Part shown: positions 1 to 9,847 of the stretch, in pieces
Numbering within the stretch: position 1 is the stretch's first letter
Layout: each line of letters begins with the position of its first letter
Assembly (NCBI RefSeq): GCF_001424025.1
Contig: NZ_LMPZ01000002.1
Coordinates: 1,168,702 to 1,232,701, forward strand
DNA from: Brevundimonas sp. Leaf363
GTDB taxonomy: Bacteria > Pseudomonadota > Alphaproteobacteria > Caulobacterales > Caulobacteraceae
Direction: 5' to 3'
Length of the DNA stretch: 64,000 bases
The notes under the pieces: generated by a model
Databases searched by the model: none
Told to the model about the DNA's origin: nothing
What the model saw: the letters and a program-made list of their open reading frames with translations, nothing else
Position numbers and translations under genes: made by a program

Positions 1-1
1 C

Positions 2-334
2 TACGAGGCGGGGCGCTTCGGGCCATGGCGACGCGCGAGTCTGCCGACGGAAGCAGGAGCGAAGGTGAACGCGGTTCTGGACGACGCCTGTCTGTGGTCC
101 GCGCCTCGCTTTCTGGAAACCTACACCCGGCTGAAGAACGGCCGGACCGTGATGGTGACCGATGGGCCCATGACCTACTACGACGTTCGCGTGGGCGGGC
201 GACGGTGGGGTGGCTTGCACCTGTCGAGGCAAGTCTCGCCGCCGTGGCGATTGCGCTCCGTACTGGTCGATGGCGTCACGGGAAGCCAGTCTTGGCCGGC
301 GCCGGACATCGGCTCAGCCGAGTCTACGCTGTGA
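2..334 (+). CDS. 3' end of an unrecognised gene, truncated by the window start
   Basis: The frame is open from base 2 to a TGA at 332-334, giving about 110 residues with no start needed inside the window. Strong G/C preference at third codon positions over the first ~190 bases suggests real coding; the segment includes YTRLKNGRTVMVTDGPMTYY. Downstream of about base 190 the preference weakens and the other two forward frames are also open, so the real frame could change there through a frameshift or decay. An internal GTG at 65 is a possible but unsupported start. I do not recognise a family. Confidence 0.35.
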   Translation, partial: YEAGRFGPWRRASLPTEAGAKVNAVLDDACLWSAPRFLETYTRLKNGRTVMVTDGPMTYYDVRVGGRRWGGLHLSRQVSPPWRLRSVLVDGVTGSQSWPAPDIGSAESTL

Positions 335-345
335 CTTGAACGCGG

Positions 346-762
346 TCAGTCCACCGCCCGGCAGTCTGTCGGTTCCCGCCCGTCGGCGGTCCAGGTGGCC
401 ATGACGCCCTTGCCGCGGAGCTCGTAGCCGGAGGCGCGGTACCAGATGCCGTCGGCGGCGCGTTCCTGAAACAGGTCGGTCGCTTCGCCGTTCGAGTTGC
501 GGACGGTCGCCATCTGGCGCGGGTTGTCGAAGTCGACCGACAGTCGCTCGCCGTTGTTGCACAGGTAGACGGCGCGGATGACGCGGTTCAGGGCGCGGTC
601 CTGCTGCTCTGCGCCGGTGCGACGGCGCGCGGTCTGGGCTTCTATGGCGCGCGCCTTCACCTCGTCGCCTGACGTCGGCGCGTCGGCAGGCTTCTGGCTG
701 CAGGCGGCGCCCAGAAGGATGAGACCGACGACGCCAATGGCGCAGGGCGTGACCGTCCTCAT
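346..762 (-). CDS. MliC-like lipoprotein (C-type lysozyme inhibitor fold)
   Basis: 138 residues. A hydrophobic signal segment ends at a lipobox (GAAC, Cys21), so it should be a lipoprotein anchored in the cell envelope. Residues about 63-135 resemble the MliC domain of membrane-bound lysozyme inhibitors: a Cys (68) followed by NNGERLSVDF, a central Tyr/Gly-rich strand (GIWYRASGYELRGKG) and a late Cys (134) that would form the usual disulfide. Known MliC proteins block host C-type lysozymes; activity here is inferred from the fold only. The ATG overlaps the stop of a 21-codon ORF just upstream (ATGA), pointing to translational coupling. The longer upstream frame lacks a signal peptide at its start, so the ATG at 762 was chosen. 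Confidence 0.75.
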   Translation of the reverse strand: MRTVTPCAIGVVGLILLGAACSQKPADAPTSGDEVKARAIEAQTARRRTGAEQQDRALNRVIRAVYLCNNGERLSVDFDNPRQMATVRNSNGEATDLFQERAADGIWYRASGYELRGKGVMATWTADGREPTDCRAVD

Positions 763-824
763 CGAATGAGGATCATCCAGGTGGTCATTCCCAGGATGGC
801 GAGGGCGAAGAGAGCGTGTTTCAT
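759..824 (-). CDS. 21-residue hydrophobic microprotein ORF coupled to the MliC-like gene
   Basis: ATG at 824, TGA at 759-761. The product begins MKHALFALAILGMTTW and would be a single membrane-spanning helix with a basic end (ILIR). Its stop overlaps the ATG of the following lipoprotein gene in an ATGA arrangement, the usual sign of coupled translation. No strong Shine-Dalgarno sequence is visible (only AGG about ten bases upstream), so it could be a leader ORF or chance. No family is recognised. Confidence 0.4.
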   Translation of the reverse strand: MKHALFALAILGMTTWMILIR

Positions 825-860
825 GTCGGAGCCTGGGCCACGGGGTGGCGACTGGTCCGG

Positions 861-1343
861 TTAACGTCGGCTGGACGACACCGTTCCGCGACGGGCGCGA
901 AAGAAGCCCTTCAGCATGTCGGACGCGGCCTCGGCCTCGACGCCGCCTTCGACCTGGGGCCGCCAGTGACAGGTCGGCTGTTCGAACAGGCGGGGACCAT
1001 GCACGACGGCGCCGCCCTTGGGGTCGTCGGCGGCCCAGACCACGCGGGCGATCCGGGCGTGGCTGATGGCCCCGGCGCACATGGCGCACGGCTCCAGCGT
1101 CGCATAGAGGGTCAGGCCGCCCAGCCGGTAGTTGCCGCGCGCAGACGCCGCCTGACGCAGGGCCAGAATCTCTGCGTGGGCTGTGGGATCGGAGCGGTCG
1201 ATGGGGGCGTTGGCGCCCGCTCCGACCACCTCTCCGGTCGCCTCATCGACCACGACGGCGCCCACGGGAACCTCTCCGAGGTCCGCCGCCGCTTGCGCGA
1301 GGTCGAGCGCCATGCGCATGAACCGCAAATCATGGTCCGCCAT
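861..1343 (-). CDS. tadA: tRNA adenosine(34) deaminase TadA
   Basis: 160 residues, normal for the family. TadA converts A34 to inosine in the anticodon wobble position of tRNA-Arg(ACG), using zinc. The cytidine-deaminase signature is complete: HAE at residues 56-58 (zinc ligand His56, catalytic Glu58) and PCAMC at 85-89 (zinc ligands Cys86 and Cys89). The frame continues 12 codons upstream, but the ATG at 1343 fits the usual N-terminus (FMRMALDLAQAAADLGEVPVGAV). This start lies inside the start region of the divergent rluB gene, so the two coding regions overlap by 12 bases. Confidence 0.95.
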   Translation of the reverse strand: MADHDLRFMRMALDLAQAAADLGEVPVGAVVVDEATGEVVGAGANAPIDRSDPTAHAEILALRQAASARGNYRLGGLTLYATLEPCAMCAGAISHARIARVVWAADDPKGGAVVHGPRLFEQPTCHWRPQVEGGVEAEAASDMLKGFFRARRGTVSSSRR

Positions 1344-2936
1344 ACAGACGACAACGACAAGAAGCCCCGCCCGCGTCAAGCCGGCCCCCGCTCTGACAGC
1401 GACCGGGGCCCGCCCCGTGAGCGCTCCGGCCCCCGTACGGCCGGAAAGCCCGGCGGCAAACCGGGCGGCAAGCCCGGCGAAGCCTCGACTGAGGCCAAGG
1501 CGCCGCTACGCCCCGAGCGAATCGCCAAGGCCATGGCCCGCGCCGGCATCGCCTCGCGCCGCGAGGTCGAGCGGCTGATTGGGCTGGGGAAAGTGGCGGT
1601 GAACGGCCGCATCCTGGACACGGCCGCGACGCTGGTGACGCGCGACGATGTGATCACCGTGGGCGGCAAGCCGATCGGCGCGGCCCAGGCGACGCGCGTC
1701 TGGCGCTATCACAAGCCCGCCGGCCTCTTGACCAGCCACAACGATCCGGCCGGTCGCCCGACGGTGTTCGACGCCCTGCCGGCCGGTCTGCCGCGCGTGA
1801 TCTCGGTCGGGCGCCTCGACCTGAACACCGAGGGCCTGCTGCTGCTGACCAACGACGGCGAGCTGAGCCGCGCGCTGGAACTGCCGGACACGGCCCTGGT
1901 GCGCCAGTACCGGGCCCGCGCCCGCGGCCGGGTCACCCAGGACGAGCTGGACAAGCTGAAGACCGGCCTGACGGTCGACGGCGTCCATTACGGGCCCATC
2001 GAGGCCACGCTGGACAAGGCCAAGGACACGCCCGGCGGCGAGCGCGGTCCCGCCAACCTGTGGATCAGCGTCTCCATCACCGAGGGCAAGAACCGCGAGG
2101 TCAGGAAGGTGCTGGAGAGCATTGGCCTGACGGTCAATCGCCTGATCCGCCTGGCCTACGGCCCGTTCCAGCTGGGCACCCTGCCGCTCGGTTCGGTCGA
2201 GGAAGTCGGGCCGCGCGTGATCCGCGAGATGCTGGCCGACCACATCCGGCCCGAGAACCTGCCGACCGGAAACAGCGTCGAGACGCCCGCGCCCATCCCC
2301 GGCCGCCGTTCGTCCAGCCCGGTGGTGCGCGGCGCCTCCGGTTCGGCGATGTCCGACCCCTCGCGCAAGCCCAGCCGCACCCGCGCCGCCGAGGCGGCCC
2401 AAGCCGACGCCATCGATCGCCGCGAACGCCCGCCCAAGAAGGAGGGCTGGGCCAAGACCGCGCCGCGCGACGAACATCCGAAGCGCACCTTCAAGCCGCG
2501 CGAACGCACCGCCGCGCGCGACGACTTCCGCTCCGCCGGCCCGGCCTCGGATCGGCCCGCCCGCACCTACAAGCCGCGCGACGCCGAGGGCGGCGACCGC
2601 CCTAAGCGCACCTATACGCCCCGCGATGGCGCGCCGCGTTCCGACGGCGACCGACCGAAGCGTGACTTCAAGCCGCGTGCGGACGGCGACCGTCCGGCGC
2701 GGGCCTATAAGCCGCGCGAGGCGGGCGCGGATGGCGATCGGCCGAAGCGCGCCTATGCGCCGCGTGACGGCGCGGCGCCGCGAACCAATGACGACCGGCC
2801 CAAGCGCGACTTCAAACCCCGCAGCGAGAGCCCGCCGCGCGGCGCCGGCGCCTTCAAGGGCAGCAAGCCCGGCCGTAGTAGTCCTTCGGGCGGCCCCCGC
2901 AGCGGTCCGAAAGGCCCGCCGCGCGGTTCGCGCTGA
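1332..2936 (+). CDS. rluB: 23S rRNA pseudouridine synthase, RluB/RsuA family, with long basic tail
   Basis: 534 residues. RsuA-family enzymes isomerise a single uridine; RluB acts on the 23S rRNA peptidyl-transferase region. Residues 58-110 form the S4 RNA-binding domain (ARAGIASRREVERLIGLG). The catalytic Asp163 sits in GRLDLNTEGLLLL. From about residue 300 the protein becomes a low-complexity basic tail with repeated units of the type RPKRxYxPRDG, probably disordered and RNA-binding. The first ~55 residues are also low complexity. The ATG at 1332 overlaps the divergent tadA start; an internal start nearer the S4 domain is possible. rsmD follows after 3 bases, so they probably share a transcript. 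Confidence 0.88.
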   Translation: MVRHTDDNDKKPRPRQAGPRSDSDRGPPRERSGPRTAGKPGGKPGGKPGEASTEAKAPLRPERIAKAMARAGIASRREVERLIGLGKVAVNGRILDTAATLVTRDDVITVGGKPIGAAQATRVWRYHKPAGLLTSHNDPAGRPTVFDALPAGLPRVISVGRLDLNTEGLLLLTNDGELSRALELPDTALVRQYRARARGRVTQDELDKLKTGLTVDGVHYGPIEATLDKAKDTPGGERGPANLWISVSITEGKNREVRKVLESIGLTVNRLIRLAYGPFQLGTLPLGSVEEVGPRVIREMLADHIRPENLPTGNSVETPAPIPGRRSSSPVVRGASGSAMSDPSRKPSRTRAAEAAQADAIDRRERPPKKEGWAKTAPRDEHPKRTFKPRERTAARDDFRSAGPASDRPARTYKPRDAEGGDRPKRTYTPRDGAPRSDGDRPKRDFKPRADGDRPARAYKPREAGADGDRPKRAYAPRDGAAPRTNDDRPKRDFKPRSESPPRGAGAFKGSKPGRSSPSGGPRSGPKGPPRGSR

Positions 2937-2939
2937 TCC

Positions 2940-3521
2940 ATGCGAATCGTCGCCGGGCGGCTGAAGGGCCGCGCCATCGTCGCGCCTGACGGGCAGGGCA
3001 CGCGCCCGACGTCGGACCGCGCGCGTCAGGCCGTGTTCAATGTGCTGGAGCACGCCGCCTGGGCCGAGCCGCTGGATGGCGCGCGGGTCATCGACCTGTT
3101 CGCGGGTTCGGGCGCCCTGGGCTTCGAGGCGATGAGCCGGGGCGCCGCCTTCTGCCTGTTCGTCGAGACCGATGACGGCGCGCGCGGCGCCATCCGCGAG
3201 AACGCCGACGCCTATGGGGTCATGGGCGCGACCCGCGTGCATCGGCGCAGCGCCGTTGACCTGGGCGTGCGGCCGGGTTCGGCGGGCGAGGCCTTCGACC
3301 TCGCCTTCCTCGACCCGCCGTACGGCAAGGGGCTGGGTGAACAGGCGCTTGCTCGGCTTCTGGAAGGCAACTGGCTCAAGCCCGGCGCCCTGGTCGTATT
3401 CGAACGCGGCTCGGGCGAACCGGAGGTCGAGACGCCCGGGTATGAGCGGCTGGATGCGCGCGAGTATGGAGCGGCGCAGGTATTGTTTCTCAAGACCTTA
3501 GCCAAGCCTCCTCTGACCTGA
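2940..3521 (+). CDS. rsmD: 16S rRNA (guanine(966)-N2)-methyltransferase RsmD
   Basis: 193 residues, the family's usual size. RsmD methylates N2 of G966 in 16S rRNA during 30S assembly. The N-terminus (MRIVAGRLKGRAI) with the TRPTSDRARQAVFNVLE block is diagnostic. The SAM-binding motif DLFAGSGALG lies at 52-61 and the catalytic N2-methyltransferase motif DPPY at 125-128. It starts 3 bases after the rluB stop, so the two genes form a small RNA-modification operon. The following ~200 bases to 3720 hold no gene; only the MerR-type promoter at their end is recognisable. Confidence 0.95.
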   Translation: MRIVAGRLKGRAIVAPDGQGTRPTSDRARQAVFNVLEHAAWAEPLDGARVIDLFAGSGALGFEAMSRGAAFCLFVETDDGARGAIRENADAYGVMGATRVHRRSAVDLGVRPGSAGEAFDLAFLDPPYGKGLGEQALARLLEGNWLKPGALVVFERGSGEPEVETPGYERLDAREYGAAQVLFLKTLAKPPLT

Positions 3522-3683
3522 GCGAAGGACCGGGAGACCGGCGCCTGGAGATTGGACTCTCCAAAAACAGAGCCCAGTGGTGCAATTCTCTCGCCCAGAT
3601 CCCTTTCTGCCGGGCCAGCGCGACCGGATCGCACCCTAACGCACGCGTGCGACAGGATCGGGCGCGTGTGGTCGCAAAGCCGC

Positions 3684-3714
3684 TTGACCCTGACGCGGCG
3701 TCAGGCCCGATAGG
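3684..3714 (+). promoter_or_regulatory. MerR-type promoter/operator with 19-bp spacer and perfect dyad
   Basis: A -35-like TTGACC (3684-3689) and a -10-like GATAGG (3709-3714) are separated by 19 bases, the over-long spacing typical of MerR-activated promoters. The spacer contains a perfect inverted repeat, CCTGACGC-G-GCGTCAGG (3689-3705). The ATG of the MerR-family gene lies only 6 bases after the -10, so transcription starting about 7 bases downstream would give a leaderless or nearly leaderless mRNA. Autoregulation is inferred. Confidence 0.75.
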
Positions 3715-3720
3715 GCGTCC

Positions 3721-4515
3721 ATGCGGAACGACGCGCGCTTCAGAACCTATACCGTCAGCCAGCTGGCGCGGCTGTCCGGGACCTCGGTCCGGACGCTGCA
3801 TCACTATGACGAGATCGGCCTGCTGAAGCCCGCGTCGGTCGGCGATAACGGATACCGCTACTACGGCCGCCAGGAGCTGCTGCGTCTGCAGTCGATTCTG
3901 CTGCACCGGGAGTTCGGCCTGGCGCTCCATGAGATCGCCGCGCTGCTCGACCGGGCCGAAGGCGACCGCGTCCAGGCCCTGCGCGAGCAGCGCGCCCGGG
4001 TCGCGGCCGAGGCGGACCGCTATCGCCGACTGGCCCGGACGATCGACCGCACGATCGCCGAACTGGAAGGACGAGCTGCCGTCATGGACACCCAACTCTA
4101 CGCCGGGCTGACCCCGGAAATGCAGGCCGATTACGAGGCCTGGATCATCGACAAATACGGCGACGAAACCCGCCCGCACATCGAGGCGGGCCGAGACGCG
4201 ATGAAGGCCATGTCGCTGGACCAGAAGTCGGACTGGATGGCCGAGATCGCCGATCTGGAGGCCGACTTCGCCCGCGCCATGCAGGGCGGCATCTCGGCCG
4301 ACGACCCCGTGCTGGACCCGATCCTGAAGCGGCATCACGCCTGGGTCGCCCGCACGTGGAAGTCGCCGCCGACGGCCGCCGCCTATGCGGGCTTGGGCGA
4401 CCTCTACACCACCAACCCCGACTTCAAGGCGCGATACGAGGCGATGCGGTCGGGGCTGGCGGACTGGATGGCCGCGGCGATGGCCGGCTACGCGACGCGC
4501 GCTCTCAAAGCCTGA
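3721..4515 (+). CDS. MerR-family transcriptional activator with TipAS domain
   Basis: 264 residues. Residues 9-80 are a MerR winged helix-turn-helix (YTVSQLARLSGTSVRTLHHY, then DEIGLLKP and the RYYGRQELLRLQ wing). A coiled coil follows at about 85-115 (AEADRYRRLARTIDRTIAELE). Residues about 125-264 resemble the TipAS antibiotic-recognition domain (WIIDKYGDETRPHIEAG, then HHAWVARTWKSPP and MAAAMAGYATRAL). In Streptomyces TipAL this domain binds thiopeptides and triggers activation; the ligand here is unknown. It is preceded by a matching operator and has no obvious partner gene. Its 3' end overlaps the convergent phosphatase by 28 bases. Confidence 0.9.
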   Translation: MRNDARFRTYTVSQLARLSGTSVRTLHHYDEIGLLKPASVGDNGYRYYGRQELLRLQSILLHREFGLALHEIAALLDRAEGDRVQALREQRARVAAEADRYRRLARTIDRTIAELEGRAAVMDTQLYAGLTPEMQADYEAWIIDKYGDETRPHIEAGRDAMKAMSLDQKSDWMAEIADLEADFARAMQGGISADDPVLDPILKRHHAWVARTWKSPPTAAAYAGLGDLYTTNPDFKARYEAMRSGLADWMAAAMAGYATRALKA

Positions 4516-4958
4516 ACCAGACCGACGGCGCCGGCCGAGACATCCGCCAAAGTCGTCTCGAAGCCGGCGTCGTCGCCATAATAGGGATCGGCCACCGCCT
4601 GGCCCTCGCGGCCGGGCGCGTGGTCCAGCATCAGGCTGAGGCTCGCCGTCGCATCGGCGGGTTTCAGCTTCTTCAGGTCGCGCAGGTTCTGCTCGTCCAG
4701 CGCCACGATGTGGGTGAACCGGCGGAAGTCCGCCGTGGTCACCTGCCGCCCGCGATAGCCCGAGATGTCGATGCCATGCCGCAGAGCCGTCGCCTGCGCC
4801 CTACGGTCCGGCGGATCACCCGCATGCCACCCGCCGGTCCCGGCGGAGTCGATCTCGACATCGAGGCGAACGCGCTGAGCCTCCGCGCGGAAGGCGGCCT
4901 CCGCGAGAGGTGAGCGACAGATGTTGCCGAGGCAGACGAAGAGGACGGAGGGGGTCAA
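4488..4958 (-). CDS. Low-molecular-weight protein-tyrosine phosphatase
   Basis: 156 residues from a TTG start at 4958. LMW-PTPs hydrolyse phosphotyrosine in the cytoplasm. The P-loop CLGNICRS (nucleophile Cys9, Arg15) comes directly after the first strand SVLFVC, and the general-acid motif DPYYGD lies in the C-terminal third. The frame continues upstream for 29 codons to an ATG at 5045, but that extension runs through a palindromic repeat and does not resemble the family, so the TTG was preferred. It could be co-transcribed with mutL upstream, although the repeat lies between them. Substrate is unknown; such enzymes often serve exopolysaccharide tyrosine kinases, none of which is seen here. 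Confidence 0.88.
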   Translation of the reverse strand: MTPSVLFVCLGNICRSPLAEAAFRAEAQRVRLDVEIDSAGTGGWHAGDPPDRRAQATALRHGIDISGYRGRQVTTADFRRFTHIVALDEQNLRDLKKLKPADATASLSLMLDHAPGREGQAVADPYYGDDAGFETTLADVSAGAVGLVQALRARVA

Positions 4959-4966
4959 TCTCTTAT

Positions 4967-5096
4967 TCCGCTCATCCCGGCGGAAGCCGGGATCCAGTTC
5001 TTTGGGTGATGTGTGGTTTGCATTGCGGTTCTGCCATCCGTCCAAGACAATGCTCTGCAGCAGGACTGGGTCCCGGCTTCCGCCGGGATGAGCGGA
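4967..5096. repeat. Inverted pair of REP-like palindromic repeats
   Basis: Two 33-base arms, 4967-4999 and 5064-5096, are inverted copies of each other with two mismatches. Each arm contains its own hairpin, CCCGGC-GGAA-GCCGGG. The 64 bases between them have no gene. The element fills the spacer between mutL and the phosphatase gene, and could form a large stem in the mRNA. Similar GC-rich palindromes are commonly scattered between genes in this bacterial group. Confidence 0.8.
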
Positions 5097-5112
5097 GAGA
5101 GGGGGTGTTGGC

Positions 5113-6960
<1,848 letters not shown>

Positions 6961-6992
6961 GGGCGCAATATGGGGCCGCGGGGGCGAGTCGG

Positions 6993-7748
6993 TCAGCCCC
7001 CGACCAGCCTCGTCCGTTCTTCGGTCGTCAGGGCCCGCCATTGGCCCTCGTTCAGGCCCGTCAGGTTCAGCGGCCCGACCCGGATGCGCCACAGGTCCGA
7101 GACTCCCAGATCGACCAGCTCGCACATCCGCCGGATCTGCCGGTTGCGGCCTTCCTTGAGGATGAAACGCAGGCGGTTGGGCTCCATCTGCGTGACCCGC
7201 GCGGGTTTCAGCTTGCGCCCGTCCAGCTCCAGCCCGTGCCGGAGCCAGGTCAGCTTGTCCTCGGTGATGTCGCCCCGGACGCGGACCAGATATTCCTTCT
7301 CCAGGTCGCTCTCTGGCCCGATCACCGCCTTGGCCACCACCCCATCGGTGCTCATCAGCAGCAGGCCGCGCGAATCCTCGTCCAGCCGCCCGATCGGCGG
7401 GACGGCGTCGCGTCCCGGGATCGTCCCGTCACCGACCCGGTTCTCGGCGATCAGCAGTCGGGCGGCCGGCAGCTTCCCCGGCTCCGGCTGGCCCGACACA
7501 TAACCCGCCGGCTTGTGCAGGATGATCGAGATGGAGGACGCCAGCGACGCCTCGGCGCGGTCGCTGAGGGTCAACGTCTGTCCGGTCAGGATCTTGCGCC
7601 CGGCGTCCAGCACCGTCTCGCCGTCGATGGAGACCAGCCCTTCAGCGATCAGCCCCTCGGCCTCGCGGCGCGAGCAGACGCCCGACTGGCCCAGCCACTT
7701 GTTGATCCGCTGCGGCTCGTCGCCGTCGTACTGGCGGGTCCAGGCCAT
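6993..7748 (-). CDS. RNA pseudouridine synthase, RsuA/RluF type
   Basis: 251 residues. An S4 domain spans about 13-60 ([20 protein letters not shown]). The catalytic Asp123 lies in [17 protein letters not shown], and the C-terminal motif [17 protein letters not shown] is typical of the RluF/RsuA group. RluF modifies U2604 of 23S rRNA; the exact site is not provable from sequence, so no symbol is given. It ends 33 bases upstream of mutL, same strand. It starts beside a 172-base palindromic element that separates it from the divergent oxidase gene. The much longer open frame upstream is an artefact of that element and the antisense of the oxidase. Confidence 0.9.
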   Translation of the reverse strand: MAWTRQYDGDEPQRINKWLGQSGVCSRREAEGLIAEGLVSIDGETVLDAGRKILTGQTLTLSDRAEASLASSISIILHKPAGYVSGQPEPGKLPAARLLIAENRVGDGTIPGRDAVPPIGRLDEDSRGLLLMSTDGVVAKAVIGPESDLEKEYLVRVRGDITEDKLTWLRHGLELDGRKLKPARVTQMEPNRLRFILKEGRNRQIRRMCELVDLGVSDLWRIRVGPLNLTGLNEGQWRALTTEERTRLVGG

Positions 7749-7790
7749 TAGAGGGTGTGTCCGGTCATGGGCAGGGGATAGCGGCTTTCT

Positions 7791-7962
7791 CTTCCCTCTC
7801 CCAGAGGGAGAGGGCTTGAGCGCACGGCGGCGCAGCCGTCGTTCTGGCGCGAAAGGGTGAGGGGTGGGCGGCCAACCGGTGAGGGCGGTCCCCTCACCCT
7901 TTCGGCCAAGACACATCGCTGCGCTCTGTGGGCTCAAGCCCTCTCCCTCTGGGAGAGGGAAG
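7791..7962. repeat. 172-bp palindromic element with 31-bp perfect terminal inverted repeats
   Basis: The 31 bases at 7791-7821 are the exact reverse complement of 7932-7962. A second perfect 15-base inverted pair lies inside (7850-7864 and 7890-7904). The arms themselves contain the palindrome CCCTCTCCCAGAGGGAGAGGG split across its centre. No ORF is credible inside. The shape is that of a miniature inverted-repeat element or a large REP-type unit. It fills most of the ~275-base spacer between two divergent genes, so it could affect both promoters. Confidence 0.85.
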
Positions 7963-8024
7963 GCGATTGAGCTTTTTCGCCGCGCGACCTTGCGTTTCCC
8001 GCCTACCGGTCCGATCCACCCCGC

Positions 8025-9032
8025 GTGACCTCCCAAGTCGACATCGCCGTCATCGGCGCCGGCGTTCTCGGCCTTGCCACCGCGGCCGAGATGACCGCGC
8101 GTGGCCACACCGTGACCGTCATCGACCCCGGCGGCGCCAACGCATCGTCGGTCGCCGCCGGCATGATCGCCCCGGCCATGGAGGCCGCTCTGGAAGGCGC
8201 TTCGCCTGAGCGTGCGGCTCTGTTCCGAAACGCCCGCGACCTGTGGCCCGCCTTCGCCGAGCGCAGTGGCATCGTCCTGACCCGAACCGGCGGCGTTTGG
8301 CTTGGCGCGGATGCGGCCGCTGTCGCCGAGCGCCTGACCGCATTGGGTTTCACTGCCACGCTGGATGGCGATCAGGTCGTCACGCCCGATGACTGGCAGG
8401 TCGCGGCTGAAGCCGCCCTCGGCCGGCTTCGTGCCTCGGTCGATGTCGTGACCGCCAACGCCAAGTCGGTTCGCGCTGATGCCCATGGCTGTACAATCGA
8501 AACCTCGACCGGCGCGATCCGCGCCACGAGCCTGGTCCTCGCCACCGGCGCCGCCGCGCCCTTGCCCGGTGCGCCCAGCGACGTCGCCGCCCGCATCGCC
8601 CAGATCGCGCCTGTCCGGGGCCAGATCGGCCGCGCGTTCGGCGCTCCCCTCGCCCAGGCGACGCGCACGACCGGTGGCTATCTTGCCCCAGCCGAGGGCG
8701 GCGCCCTGATCGGCGCGACGATGGAGACCGGCCGGACGGACCTCGCACCCGACCCGGCCGCAGCCGAGCACCTGCTTGCCTTGGCCGACCGGCTCGGCTG
8801 GGCGCCGCAGGGGCCGGTCGAGTGGCGCGTCGGCGTGCGCGGGGCGACGGCAGACGGCTTGCCGATGGCGGGTTTCGCCGCGCCGCGGCTGTGGCTGGCG
8901 CTGGCGCCGCGCCGCAATGGCTGGCTGCTGGCGCCGCTGGTGGCCCGGGTCGTGGCCGATGCGATCGAGGGCAGGACGCCGGTCGCCGACGCCGCCGCCC
9001 TCGATCCTCTCAGGTTTACTCCGGCAGGTTGA
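8025..9032 (+). CDS. FAD-dependent amine oxidoreductase (DAO family, ThiO/glycine-oxidase-like)
   Basis: 335 residues from a GTG start. The N-terminus has the Rossmann FAD motif [12 protein letters not shown], and [15 protein letters not shown] matches the flavin-contact segment of glycine oxidases. The C-terminal part, [17 protein letters not shown], resembles the GLRPATPDGLP block of ThiO. ThiO makes the dehydroglycine used in thiazole synthesis for thiamine; no other thiamine gene is nearby, so D-amino-acid or other amine substrates are equally possible. Somewhat shorter than typical ThiO (~370). Its 3' end overlaps the convergent TonB-like gene by 17 bases. Confidence 0.8.
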   Translation: MTSQVDIAVIGAGVLGLATAAEMTARGHTVTVIDPGGANASSVAAGMIAPAMEAALEGASPERAALFRNARDLWPAFAERSGIVLTRTGGVWLGADAAAVAERLTALGFTATLDGDQVVTPDDWQVAAEAALGRLRASVDVVTANAKSVRADAHGCTIETSTGAIRATSLVLATGAAAPLPGAPSDVAARIAQIAPVRGQIGRAFGAPLAQATRTTGGYLAPAEGGALIGATMETGRTDLAPDPAAAEHLLALADRLGWAPQGPVEWRVGVRGATADGLPMAGFAAPRLWLALAPRRNGWLLAPLVARVVADAIEGRTPVADAAALDPLRFTPAG

Positions 9033-9744
9033 AGCGGACGCCGAAGCTGACGGTGGCGCCGTCCACCGCCTGGCCGTCGACGGTGCGGGGGTTCATGCGG
9101 AAGTAGCGCGACAGCTGCACGGCGGCCCGGCCGAAGCCGTAGCCGCCCGGCGTTTCGGACACGACCGCGCAGCCCGTCAGGCCGCCGTTGGCCGTCACCT
9201 GGCAGCGCAGGCTGGCTGAGCCCTGGATGTTCTGGCCGATGGCGCGCGAGGGGTAGGCCCGCGCCATCTGGTCGCCCGACGGCATGCGCGCCCAACTCGG
9301 GTTTGTGATCACCGAGGGCTGCGGGTCGGGCGCGGGCGCCGCGCCGGTTCCCGGCTGCGTGACTTCGGGGGCCACCGAAATCACCGGATCGCTGGTCGCC
9401 TCGCCCGGCGTCAGCGGGGGGTTCAGGGGCGAAAGCTCCGTCACCTGCTGCGGCATGGGCGTCGCGTGGATCGGCGTCGGCGGCTTGGGCGCATCCGGCG
9501 TCTGGGTCGCCGGCTTGGGCGGAATGACCGGGCGGGTCATGTCGATCTGGAAGATCGGCCCTTCGTCGATTTGAGCCGGCGGAGGGCTCTCGAACCGCTG
9601 GGCGTAGAGGGCGACGCCGATGCCGACATGCACCAGAGCGGAGACGCCGATGGCGGCCCACATCCAGCGCGGCATGGGCTTCTTGCGTTCCCCGAAGTCG
9701 ATCGGGCTGATCAGGCCGGGTCCCCCGGCGGCTTGCATCATCAT
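9016..9744 (-). CDS. TonB-like energy transducer protein
   Basis: 242 residues. A short cytoplasmic N-terminus is followed by one transmembrane helix (about 27-47, [20 protein letters not shown]), a Pro-rich periplasmic spacer (54-150) and a C-terminal TonB-like domain (about 155-242, [20 protein letters not shown]). TonB proteins pass the energy of the proton gradient to outer-membrane receptors through ExbBD; neither ExbBD nor a receptor is nearby. Two cysteines in the C-terminal domain (SLRCQV and LTGCAV) are close in sequence. ATG at 9744 was chosen because GGGAGAG lies about 8 bases upstream; an in-frame ATG at 9786 lacks this. Confidence 0.82.
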   Translation of the reverse strand: MMMQAAGGPGLISPIDFGERKKPMPRWMWAAIGVSALVHVGIGVALYAQRFESPPPAQIDEGPIFQIDMTRPVIPPKPATQTPDAPKPPTPIHATPMPQQVTELSPLNPPLTPGEATSDPVISVAPEVTQPGTGAAPAPDPQPSVITNPSWARMPSGDQMARAYPSRAIGQNIQGSASLRCQVTANGGLTGCAVVSETPGGYGFGRAAVQLSRYFRMNPRTVDGQAVDGATVSFGVRFNLPE

Positions 9745-9847
9745 GGCCGAACTCTCCCTATGGGCGTTCTGGGACGACGCCCGCAAGCGAAGCTCGCGCC
9801 CAAGTTGCGGCGGGATTGCGGCGTTAACGATTCAGGTTTGATTAACC

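Noticed and set aside
1441..1490. Tandem repeat array or CRISPR-like repeats near the start of rluB
   Set aside because: The repeated GGCAAACCGGGCGGC units encode PGGK repeats within the RluB N-terminus; there are no spacers of constant length.
1506..3242. 578-codon antisense frame across rluB and rsmD
   Set aside because: Low-complexity Arg/Ala/Gly composition mirroring the basic tail of RluB, with no family resemblance; a shadow.
3522..3683. A small gene between rsmD and the MerR gene
   Set aside because: Antisense frames here have no RBS or protein character, and third-position GC bias is absent.
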